64,000 nucleotides of DNA from Thelonectria olida (taxonomy: Eukaryota; Ascomycota; Sordariomycetes; Hypocreales; Nectriaceae): the NCBI GenBank assembly GCA_020736575.1, contig JAGPYM010000059.1:1-64000 (forward strand), in the 5' to 3' direction. Below the pieces are notes generated by a model, which was not told the DNA's origin, did not search any database, and saw only the letters and a list, made by a program, of their open reading frames with translations. The translations under genes and the position numbers were made by a program. Positions 20,608-30,691 of this stretch are shown piece after piece; positions within the stretch are counted from its first letter, which is position 1, and every line of letters begins with the position of its first letter.

Positions 20608-21105
20608 ATATTCAGGCATTGATACTGCCACAACTTACGACCACAGAATCTGTTGAGGGCCACGTGACCCTTCCAACAGTAGGGCTGCATCGAGTGCAAA
20701 GCACTTTTCCTAGTGTGACTGTAATGCAGGAAACTCTCGCCGCCAGCAAGATCCACAAATGTGCCAAAAACAATTCAGCCAGCCCTCCTTCACCTTCCAA
20801 ATGAAGTTGTTTCAGCCCAATCCGGGCCGCGGAAGCATTCCTTGAGCTCCAAGCCACTGCGGGGAAAGACGTTGGTCGGGCCCTTCTATTCGGTTTTCCA
20901 CTTTTCAAATTCTAAATCTCGAACATGTGATAACGTGTGGCGAAAACCTGACACACTTTGCGGATGAGTGCAGGCAAAGAAGAACTCTTGATGTCTCTAT
21001 CTAATAATGGTCTGAATGTTAGTTTTTATGCTGTCTATGCTATTGGAATAAGGGGAGGCTTCGTAGCTAATAGAGCCCTATGAATACTGTAGAAACTCGT
21101 AAAAT
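20608..21105. other. Intergenic; nothing coding recognised
   Basis: Right flank of the hAT insertion. Only short unsupported ORFs are present. Confidence 0.5.
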
Positions 21106-21540
21106 TCACTCTCTAAGCACCTGGCTCGGAATGCTAGTGATACCCATGTCTAGGAGGCTATCGCTAGCCTCGTTCGCGATCTTATTTGCGATGATCGCGA
21201 CGTCGGATCCAACATTAGCAGAGGTAGCCACTGAAGTACCCACGATCTTCATCACGGTGCAGGTGATATCTCCCGCCACCTTAAGGGCTATGCTAGCACT
21301 ATCGCCTGCAGATTTTCTCCACAGTGGTGGGCGCGTCAGTTATCACCTTGTGAACTATCCCGGCAATATTAGACGCAACCTCAATGGCAACGGTCACGAA
21401 ACCTTTGGCTATGTACCTAGTTAAGCCAAACATTGAGTTCAGGGCAGCGCGGCGGGAGTGGAATAGGATGATACATACCTAGCGATAGCAAGAGACAATG
21501 CTTTGGGAGCAGAAGACATATGGACGCCATTCATGAACAT
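21106..21540 (-). pseudogene. Small gene with 11-residue amphipathic pattern, one frameshift
   Basis: Exon 1 (21479-21540) starts M-F-M-N-G-V-H-M-S-S-A-P-K and is joined by a textbook intron (GTATGT...CTTAACTAG, 21417-21478) to exon 2 from 21416. Exon 2 reads Y-I-A-K-G-F-V-T-V-A-I-E-V-A-S-N-I-A-G-I and so on. Near 21310 the frame shifts by one base, after which the same style continues (K-V-A-G-D-I-T, S-A-N-V-G-S-D-V-A-I-I-A-N-K-I-A-N-E) to a TGA at 21106. The composition is Ala/Val/Ile with charged residues spaced about every 11 residues, suggesting long amphipathic helices. I recognise no family. The intron and continuous style argue for a real gene. The frameshift may be decay or a sequencing error. 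It lies 1.3 kb downstream of the NLR on the same strand. Confidence 0.5.
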
Positions 21541-22433
21541 GAAGACCTCAAGAAGTATAAGGCTTCAAGTACATAGGCTCTTCTTTGCACTCACATGCTG
21601 TATCTTGACCAGAAATAGTAAGGTTTGCTATGGCTCAGTGAAACGTCACTCTGTGCGGTGACACGGCTTACGCCAACTGGTGGTGGCACATCAAACGTAA
21701 AGTAGGCTGACATGGCTTCTCTCGGCTTTATATCGCCAAACCACCAGAAGTGGTCTTGTTTTATGGTGTACCTGTCGCGTCAACACCTGCAAGGATAGCC
21801 TTAGAGGGTTCAGATTCAATTAGACTGCCTTGAAACTGCGAGCTCAAACTGCTATTATAATTTTAATAATTCAAGCCACAGATTCTGGCTATTCAGTTGG
21901 CGGGTGTATTATACTACAAGTACATGTTGCTGACATGTGATGGCCTGGAAGTGGGAAGTTCCACTCACGCCGCATGATGCCGGTAACCGAAGGCATATGC
22001 AGCCATGACGCTACCATCGTATCGCCTGACGAAAAAATATATACTATATACTTCTCATTCACATTAGCTTACATAAGTTCAAAATAAATGTCAGTTATAA
22101 GCCATAAAAGTTGAACTAGTTAAAAATCTCTATAATAAAGGATCATTGGATAATTAAATAGGGACAGAAGAGTATGGATTGTATTAGTCTTAAACCAGTA
22201 ACGCATTCCATTGAATATTTTCATGATTGAGTAGGCTAATATTGTGAAGCCTAGCTCATCCCTTTTCCTTGCGTTAATTCTTTGTCAGTAGATGTCATGA
22301 AGACAGGGTTGTGTTGAACAGAAGGCATATGCTGGGGTGTCACGTGCGGTCAACGGTCTTATGATGAACAGCAGATCTTTCAGGGGCAGACACTTAACGA
22401 GAACACACAACATGAATACACTGATTTGGATCA
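21541..22433. other. Intergenic; nothing coding recognised
   Basis: Moderately AT-rich in the middle (about 21840-22240). No domain-bearing ORF was found. Confidence 0.5.
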
Positions 22434-22691
22434 ATGGACCGAATACACGTACTGTCTGACAACATCCAACCCGATCAAGCGAGACTGGCTCTTTGGCAAA
22501 ATGGCTTCCAAGGTCACCTTGGATTGGTCGGCTCGACATTCGGACTCTCCGGATCTCAGGCATCCCCCCAAGCTCGGGCCCTCGAACGGATCCATGTCTT
22601 GGATAGTGGTGCCTCCTCACACATTTTCTGCCGGTCTACGTACTTTACGGAAAACGACACCGGGAGCGACATATGTGGATCAGGCGACTGA
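22434..22691 (+). pseudogene. Ty1/Copia gag-protease relic
   Basis: An 85-codon open stretch contains R-I-H-V-L-D-S-G-A-S-S-H-I-F followed by Y-F-T-E-N. This matches the start of Copia-type aspartic proteases (W-x-L-D-S-G-A-S-x-H-I/M). Nothing similar to integrase or RT follows before the NLR gene's 3' end, so this is an isolated short fragment. Confidence 0.6.
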
Positions 22692-22811
22692 AGTCATAGT
22701 AGTCCATAACTTTGACACGCTTAGTATGCTGAGACCAAAAATTCATCTTCCGGCGACAAATGCATCAGGTTCCTGCCTAATTTCAGACATATCTGCCGTA
22801 TGATTTTCTGC

Positions 22812-25787
22812 TCAAAAAGGCCTTTGTTTCCAGCGACCTAGGATTTTCGCAGATGATTTCGTAGAAGGGTGCTCGGGTCCGAGTGCAGCACATCGCAGCT
22901 GCCAGCACTCCTCCATCAATCCAACGGCATCGTCACTCCGATTCTGGCTTCTCCAGGTAACGGCCAGGTCATGCATTGCTCGGAGAATATGGGGATGCTT
23001 CTCCCCGAGAACCTCCCGGCGTAGCTCCAATACCTTGACGTAGATCCCCTCGGCCTTATCGTATCGGCCCTGTTGATGGTATGTCGCCGCGAGAGACCCC
23101 ATGCTCTGGATTGTATGCGGATGCTTCTCCCCAAGGACCTCAAATCGTAACTCTAATACCTTGACTTTCATCTCCTGGGCCTTATCGTACCGGCCCTGCG
23201 CATGGTATGTTGCCGCGAGAGACCCCATGCTCTCAATCGTATCCGGATGCTTTTCGCCAAGAACCTCCCGTCGTAGCTCCAATACCTTGACTTTGAGATC
23301 CTCGGCCTCATCGTATCGGCCCTGCGCACCATATGTCGCCGCGAGTTCCGCCATGCTCTGGATTGCATGCGGATGCTTCTCCCCAAGGACCTCCCCCCGT
23401 ATCTCCGATTCCTTGGCTTTGATGGCCTCGGCCTTATCGTATCGGCCCTGCTGATGGTATGTCACCGCGAGAGACCCCATGCTCTCAATTGTATCCGGAT
23501 GCTTTTCTCCAAGGACCTCCCGTCTTAGCTCCAATACCTTGGCTTTCATGTCCTCGGCCTCATCGTATCGACCCTGCGCACCGTATGTCGTCGCGAGATA
23601 CCGCATGCTCTGGATTGTATGCGGATGCTTTCCTCCAAGAACCTCCCGTCGTAGCTCCAATACTTTGACGTAGATCCCCTCGGCCTTATCGTATCGGCCC
23701 TGTTGATGGTATGTCGCCGCGAGAGACCCCATGCTCTGGATTGTATGCGGATGCTTCTCCCCGAGAACCTCCTGCCGTAGCTCCAATACCTTGACTTTGA
23801 TCTCCTCGGCCTCATCGTATCGGCCCTGCTGATGGTATGTTGCCGCGAGTTCCCCCATGCTCCAGACCTTATCTGGATGCTTTTCTCCAAGGACCTCCCG
23901 TTGTAGCTCCAATACCTTGACGTAGATCCCCTCGGCCGTATCGTATCGGCCCTGCGCATGGTATGTCGTCGCGAGAGACCCCAGGCTCTGGATTGTATGC
24001 GGATGCTTTTCTCCAAGTACCTCCCGCCGTAGCTCTAATACTTTGACGTAGATCTCCTCGGCCTTGTCGTATCGGCTTTGCTGATAGTATGTCGTTGCAA
24101 GTTCCCCTATGCTCCAAATCGTATCCGGATGCTTCTCCCCGAGAACCTCCCGCCGTAACTCTAATACCTTGACGTAGATCTCCTCGGCCTCGTCGTATCG
24201 GCCTTGCTGATAGTATGTCGTTGCGAGTTCCCCCATGCTCCAGATCGTATCCTGATGCTTCTCCCCAAGGACCCCAAGTCGTAGTCTAAGAGCCCTTGCA
24301 TCTACTTGCCCCTTCTCTCTCCACCTTCCGCGGTCGTAGAGGTAGTTAGAAACCCGAGATAGAAGGTTAGAAATTTCCACTTCCTTCCCACATATCTCTG
24401 CCCAATCACTTACCCGCACTGCATGTGTTAAGTACTTCTCGCAATCCGCCCACGCCTCTCGATTCCGTTTAGGAAAGAGTTCGATAACGATCTGCGACGC
24501 GATCTTTGAGAAGTAGGCCCCGTCAGCTCTCTCCCGACGATATCTTAGCCCGTATCGGATGGCCTCCTGCACCAGCTTGTGCATTTCATAGCTCTGGCTA
24601 CTCTCCGTTCTGCGTATACCCACAAACGAGAATTCCTTGAGCCGTGTTACAGCGTTGGTTGCCTCGTTCCCGCAGCCAATTGATTCTTTGCCAAATTTAG
24701 TACTAGCCGCAGCGACGATCTCAAATGGAATACTCTGGTTATCAATATACGCTAGGACATGGATGAGCCTATATGCCAACTCGCTCTCGTGTCGCATGCG
24801 TGCGACTGAGATGCTCCACGTTTCTAGGACGCTATTCGGTACATCCGGTCTCCGATGACGGTCCATCTCTGTCTCTTTTAGTATACGCCAGCGATCCTTT
24901 TCCTCGGCGAGTTTGGCTAAATATTCTCGGATCGGTAACAAGGTCCTTCGAATGTACACGCCTGCTTGGCAGATCGCTAGGGGAAGTCGCTGGAGTTCCT
25001 CGAGCAATGCACTAGCATCCTGTTGCTCGTCATCGTCGGTCGACCTATGTATTGCCGTTTCTAGTAACGTCATCGCCTCGTCAAACGCCATACGGCTGAC
25101 CTCGATCCCTCGCCGTGGCCCAACAAGAGTGCCAACGATTCGCTCATCCCGGCTCGTCCATAGCACCGTCCCTGTTGGCCCTCGTGGGATGTAGTTATGC
25201 AGGTTCTTGGTCGTCTCCGCGGCGAGTCCGACACCAAACAGCCCCAGTTGGTCGGCGTTATCAAGAACGAGGAGCCACTGTGGCTGTGACTCGAGGTGCT
25301 CGCGCACAGCCGCGAGCAGGTCTTCGCCATTCAGCGCATCGTCCAGGCCGAGCTTCTTTGCGATTGTCTTGTAGTCCTGCGTAAAGGTGGTCTCGGTGTC
25401 GGCGTGCACCCAAAAGACAGAGCAAGTGGGATCGGTGCATCGGCGGTAGGCGTATTCAAGCGCGATCTGCGTTTTCCTGGGGTCGGTTAGCGGGATCGGA
25501 AGCTAGGATGGTGTTAGAACCTACCCCGACCCACCGAGGCCCCAGAGAGCGGCGCTGCGATAGTCTGGCGTCGAAGGAAGGAGCACATCGAGCTTAGCGA
25601 CCAGATCCGACCGGTGGACGCCATCTTCGGTGCGGGGATATGGAATGACGCGGCAGACCCTAGGGCGGGGAAGCAGACGTGATGTGGGGATCCCGTTAAA
25701 ACTGGCGTCGAAGGTTCCGCCCGAGATATTGATGCCGGCCGGGATATTGTGGCCATGAGTCAAGCCGTGGAATGACGCCCCGCTCAT
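22812..25787 (-). CDS. NLR-type STAND protein: NB-ARC with high-identity TPR array
   Basis: Two exons (25525-25787 and 22812-25476) joined by a 48 bp intron that falls inside the P-loop codons give 975 residues. Order: a short N-terminal segment of about 60 residues rich in Gly/Asn/Ile; pre-P-loop V-H-R-S-D-L-V-A-K-L; Walker A G-L-G-G-S-G-K-T; Walker B Q-W-L-L-V-L-D-N-A-D; kinase-3-like V-L-W-T-S-R-D; R-L-P-L-A-I-C-Q-A-G; and the MHD-like Y-E-M-H-K-L-V-Q-E. A C-terminal array of about ten 42-residue kinesin-light-chain-like TPRs follows, each built on V-L-G-E-K-H-P and A-T-Y-x-x-Q-G-R-Y-D. Fungal NLRs act in non-self recognition and regulated cell death. Here the TPRs would be the sensor and the N-terminus the signalling part. 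There is no stop or frameshift. Confidence 0.9.
22990..24275 (-). repeat. 126 bp tandem repeat array encoding TPRs
   Basis: The landmark ATGCTTCTCCCC (or ATGCTTTTCTCC) recurs every 126 bp, for example near 23121, 23247, 23373 and 23499, through about 24254. The units are nearly identical at DNA level, with differences concentrated at a few codons (after G-E-K-H-P, in T-I-x-S-M, and Y-x-x-Q). Confidence 0.9.
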
Positions 25788-26552
25788 CGCAGGCCAGTGG
25801 GACTACCGGTGTGAAAGGACTCAAGGTTTCTTTCACAAGAAGAGTTAGAGGAAGCATCTGCATTTGGAACAGTGCAAGTGGGCGGTGATTCTTCGTGGAT
25901 GAAATAATAAGCCATGTCGGTCCACGTGAGCAGAGTTATCTAACGGCGCAATCACAGCTACAGGTAGAGCCGCGGATGAAGACGCCTCCGGCCGACGCAG
26001 TGCCTGCGAGGACAATTCGGCCATCGATGGGGCCCATGGAACGAGACCCCGCTTACCCGGCGTGAAATGGCGCTCTCGATTCCGGCTAGAGGAGTCCATG
26101 AGCTGTTTGCGGCCATATTGCGGAGGAGGCGCGACGCGTCATGGTAACGTCATAGCTCTAATTGTGGGTCTCAGTTCCAGTGACCAATCACAGGGTCCGG
26201 TTACGCTCCTGGCAACTGGGCCAATGCCTTGAGGAACGAAAGGCTCTTTCTTCCGCCCCCCTACGCACAGGCCGCATGCAGGAGAGGCAAACCAGTCGCG
26301 GTTTGCGCAAAGGAGCCTTGAGGAACGAAGCCCGATGTTGGAGATAGGATCTGCCTGTTTAATCTCGATCGCTAAGGTGCAATGATGCCATCCCCAGCGG
26401 ATAGGGGAGGATCATGCGGAGAGGCTAAAACTGCAGTGGACCGGGCTCCCGCACAAGAAGACGTGTGTGGCCGCCAGACGGGTAAAAGCGGGGATTCAAG
26501 GTTAATGAGCGAGTGAGTTGGGCTACGCATTATCGACGGGACCCAATAGGCC
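25788..26552. other. NLR upstream region; no gene recognised
   Basis: Putative promoter of the NLR gene followed by sequence flanking the MULE. ORFs here lack domains. A microsatellite-like or transposon origin could not be shown. Confidence 0.5.
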
Positions 26553-26587
26553 GACGAGTACCCGTCGCGCTTCCTAAATAGGTTAAG

Positions 26588-26684
26588 TGATCACGACTAA
26601 TCGATAGAATCGAAAACAGAGTAGCGTCTTTGGCCCTATGAGGCTAGGTCCTCCCGGGCGTAATAAATTTCATTCATTCATTCA
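26588..26684 (+). mobile_element. 5'-truncated LINE insertion (97 bp) in the MULE TIR
   Basis: Flanked by a perfect 13 bp duplication TAAATAGGTTAAG (26575-26587 and 26685-26697) that belongs to the TIR sequence itself. The insert ends CCGGGCGTAATAAAT plus CATTCATTCATTCA, the same 3' signature seen at the end of the LINE copies near 45225 and 61240. This is target-primed insertion of a severely truncated non-LTR element. Confidence 0.85.
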
Positions 26685-26832
26685 TAAATAGGTTAAGAGC
26701 CTTCCGTTATCGGAACGCTCAACGCGTCGCGTCCGAGAGGATATTCTCACTACACGTGCTTTTTGACTATATCAGAATGTTATTCCCAAGTTTTAGTTTA
26801 GTTACAACTTCTAGTGCTATAACTAGGTAGGA

Positions 26833-29348
26833 ATGGATTCAGCCCAAAATCGAAACGACAGGTTTCCCGACGACTGCCTCCCCCTAAGGCGAATACGAAT
26901 CTCGAGATGCTGTGTTCAAAGCGATCAATGCGTGGGCAGCCCCAAGAGGCTATGCGTTTATAAATGGGAGGTCAACGAAAGAGAAGACCGGCAGACACAC
27001 GATCACGTACTTATTTTGATCGACGTTCTAAACCTCCGAATGCATTAAAAGAGCGACAACGGAAGCCAACTACTCGGGGGACTGGCTGTGAGTTCTCTGT
27101 CTTGGCTAAGGAATCCTTGGATAAGAGAACTTGGACCTTACGACATCGTTCCGATCAGCGGTTTTCTTCACATAATCACGAGCCAAGTCAACACCCATCT
27201 TCTCATCCGGTTCATCGAGTACTCTCCGGAGAGCATATGTCTCAGCTTACAAGGCTGTTAAACGCTGGCATAGCCCCTAAAGATATCAGAACGTATATAC
27301 GCCAAAACACCACTTCTATTGCAACTCAGCAAGATATCTACAATCGTATTGCAGATGCAAGACGAGATATTTGCGAAGGACGGAGTAGGATCAACGCACT
27401 TGCCAACCAACTAGATCGAGAAGGATTGTGGAACCGAATGCAACTAGGTCCAGATAACCGAGTAACAGCTGTCCTGTTCGCCCACCCAAACTCGCTGGCA
27501 TACCTCCAGGCCTACCCAGATACCCTAATACTGGACTGCACCTATAAGACGAACAAGTACGGAATGCCGCTCCTGGATATGATCGGAGTCGATGCTTGCC
27601 AACGGTCTTTCTGCATTGCGTTTGCATTCCTCAGCGGCGAGACTGAACAGGACTACTTTTGGGCCTTGGACCGTCTGAAGTCACTGTACGAAGTCAGCAA
27701 TACTCGGTTTCCTTCAGTTATCTTGACAGATCGCTGTCTTGCTTGTATCAACGCTGTTGCCACCTGTTTCCTTTCCGCGGCTTCGCTTTTATGTCTTTGG
27801 CATGCAAATAAAGTAGTTCTTCGTCATTGTCAGCCAACTTTTACGCGGCAACAACAGGGGCAGCGACATGGGCAAGACCAAGGACTTGAAGCTTGGAACA
27901 CCTTTTATAACTATTGGCATCTGATTATGAAATCTCCCACTGAAGAGATATTCCACGAACGCGTATCGGATTTCGAACAAAAGTATCTTCCAACCCATAT
28001 CGAAGAAGTCGGATATATTAAGACTAGTTGGCTCGACCTGTATAAAGAGAAGCTTGTGAAGGCTTGGGTCGACCAACACCCGCATTTCGATAACGTTGTT
28101 ACTTCCCGAGTCCAGGGTATTCATGGGTTACTCAAAAGCCACCTCAAGAGATCCACATTAGATCTATTCGAAGCATGGAGAGCGATCAAACAAGCGCTGT
28201 TCAACCAACTTGCAGAGTTAAAGTCCAACCAAGCTAAACAGCAAATTCGGACACCACTCGAACTATCTGGACCACTCTACAATGCAGTACGTGGTTGGGT
28301 ATCACACGAAGCTTTGAGAAAAGTCGAAGAACAACGGAAGCTTTTGACGAAAAGGAACCCAATTCCATCGCCAAATTGTACGGGCTCTTTTTCTCGGTCC
28401 CAAGGGCTACCTTGTTTTCATAAACTAGAGGGTTTACTAGCACAAGACCAGGTCCTACAACTCAAAGACTTCCACTCACATTGGCACCTAGCCCGTAACG
28501 GCACTCCTCACTTGCTCTTAGAGCCTCGCCAACGCATTGATCCGGTTGTTACCACTTCGTCTTTACCCCATTCAAGCGTTCGAAGGGAACTTAGCGGGTT
28601 CGAGATAGTTGAAACAACAATAACGCCTAAAACACCGCCTATATGTAGCAAATGCCACGTGTTAGGTCACGCAAGGAACTCGAAACTGTGTCCCCTACGA
28701 TACGCAGAGCTGAGATCACAGCTATTTGTGACTTTACAACAACCGCCGCCAGAGTCAATTGCAAAACAGCCTCGGGTACAACCAGCTATCACTTCGGAGC
28801 CAGACTTCCCGGCAACCACTATTGAATCGTCGATTCAACCTTCCATGGAAACCATGCCTCGGCCGCCTACACCACCTGTTCGCACGCCTTCGCCTTCACC
28901 GAACCGGGTTCCATCTCGGCCACTGAATTACGATGATCCAAGGGCTATTTACCCGAGATATATTACAGCGAGAGATGCTTGGTATAAAGCTCAGCCTTCT
29001 GGAACCTATGTGAACAATCAACTATACCGAAAAGCAATGGGTTTGCCGTTACGATATGACAAGAAAAGCTACGAATGGTGCCTGGATTACAAACAGATGA
29101 CTAAACAGTGTGTGACCTCAACAGGCTCGAGAGACTGGAAAAGAGAAGAGATGATGGCTTACTTGGACTGGGACAAGTCAGAAAATGATCGTATTGATGC
29201 TCAAGTGGCTCTGGAGTCAGAAAACGGTCTATCCAATAGGAGAGGTATGGGCGAGCTTTGGAGGAGGGCCGAGCAAGACAGCGAGGAACAACAAGCTCTT
29301 CATTCGGCTAGAGAGAAGGGCGATGATTGTATCGTAGTTCGGTCATAG
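26833..29348 (+). pseudogene. MULE/Hop transposase, N-terminal frame broken
   Basis: The open 794-residue frame from 26964 carries the MULE catalytic domain: L-I-L-D-C-T-Y-K-T-N-K-Y-G-M-P-L-L, a second Asp in V-I-L-T-D-R-C-L-A, and the C-x2-H-like L-C-L-W-H-A-N-K. Near residue 560 is a CCHC-type knuckle, C-S-K-C-H-V-L-G-H-A-R-N-S-K-L-C. The FAR1-like DNA-binding start (E-Y-E-S-R-D-A-V-F-K-A-I-N-A-W-A) is encoded at 26888-27015 in a different frame. That frame has a TAA just before it and a one-base shift near 27015. The catalytic part is open, but the DNA-binding part is disconnected unless an unseen intron rescues it. Confidence 0.8.
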
Positions 29349-29523
29349 AGATCAATGTACTAAAAAGCGTTGGTTGAAGAAACCATAAATATAATATCCT
29401 AAGAAGGTCCACCGATCGCGACGCGTTGAGCGTTCCGATAACGGAAGGCTCTTAACCTATTTAGGAAGAGCGACGGGTACCCGTCAAATTTTAGAGCGAC
29501 GGGTACCCGTCGGCCTATTGAGC

Positions 29524-30691
29524 CCCCCTCATGTGTTGGATACGCGATGCGTATCTCGAGCACACGACGGGGTGAATTAAATGGATTGTGGAGCAGAAAC
29601 TGGTGATCTAATTGATTGAAGTGTTGATGATGCCTTGTCTTGCTTGCTGCTCTTCGTGCGGGGGCGTCAGTCCATTTCCCATACCTACGCCCCCACAAGC
29701 CACGAATATCGTTGTAGTAAGTGTGGCTGCCTCTCTAACCGCACATAGGTGTCAATCTAACACCAATATTGTTGGGACTTATATTACGATATAATTTAGG
29801 TAAAGAATTAGTTATACACCTTTTATTTTGTGCATTTCAATTGGCCCGAACCCCTCGTCGTGACGGCCTTGGAGGTCCTTATGCACCGAGGAGATAGGGG
29901 ATCTCAGGGGGCGTGACTGTTATAGCCTTATGACTAGTCTACTTGCTTCTCAGGCGGAAGATAGCATAGAATAAAGTATCATCACTAACGAGAGTTCTGA
30001 TTGGCCTGAACCCCCCCCGGTCGTGACCGTGTGGAGGTTTAAGGCAGCTGAGGAGATAAGTAAAACCTTTTGCGATGCGGCATCGCGAATGGGACTTGGG
30101 GCTTGCATTTACAATGGTCCCGTTTCTTACTCGAGGTTGAGATATGAACAGCGACAAATGAATGATCATGCTTCTTTACACACTTCCGAGTAGATGGCTG
30201 TGTTTGAAAACCTTGCTTGCTTTTTGGTAATTTACGTACATAATAGTGGTCTACTTGTATCGTCTGCAGCCTCAGGAAGTTCTTCATCGTGATGGCACGC
30301 TCCGGTCGGTCCAGCGGTAATTGCTTGCGCAATCTCTACGGGTCTCTTTGCTGGCGTCCAGTCAGGATCAAGCCACGAGAGTTAGATAATGCCACCGTGT
30401 CCTCGGCAGAATCATCCCTGCAGCAATTGCTTTCACATGCCAGGTTTAGCACATGCTTACACCAAGGCATTTATAAGTGGGATAACAGCAAGTGCGAGGC
30501 CCCAACAAATCGACTGAACTGTATTCAACAAAACATTACGTTATTATGACGCTACAGATTTATCTAGATCGGCATATTTCTAACATAAGTATCACAATTC
30601 TACCCTTCATAGAAAACAATGACCGTCTAAGCCAGAACATGGAAACATACATGTTTCCCGTGACGCCGCCATACGATATATCTGCGCTACC
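29524..30691. other. Intergenic with a diverged direct repeat
   Basis: No gene recognised. Two copies of a roughly 57 bp motif occur at 29841-29896 and 30001-30060 (TTGGCCYGAACCCC ... GTGAC ... TGGAGGT ... GAGGAGATA). The last part is the promoter side of the alpha/beta hydrolase gene. Confidence 0.5.

Larger units (their letters stand above)
26553..29523 (+). mobile_element. Hop-like Mutator (MULE) element with nested LINE in left TIR
   Basis: Long inverted repeats bound a MULE transposase. The left arm reads CAATAGGCCGACGAGTACCC, then TTCCTAAATAGGTTAAG, then AGCCTTCCGTTATCGGAACG. The same blocks occur inverted at 29418-29523. The left arm is split by a 97 bp insertion (26588-26684). The right arm carries an extra about 27 bp copy of the GACGGGTACCCGTC block. 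That block is itself a perfect palindrome. No clear 9-11 bp target duplication was found outside the arms, so the outer limits are approximate. Confidence 0.85.

Noticed and set aside
23101..23668. Plus- and minus-strand ORFs with repetitive sequence inside the NLR
   Set aside because: They follow the 126 bp period of the TPR array in wrong frames and have no independent support.
22990..24275. CRISPR-like array
   Set aside because: The 126 bp periodicity lacks repeat/spacer structure, is fully coding, and the organism is a fungus.
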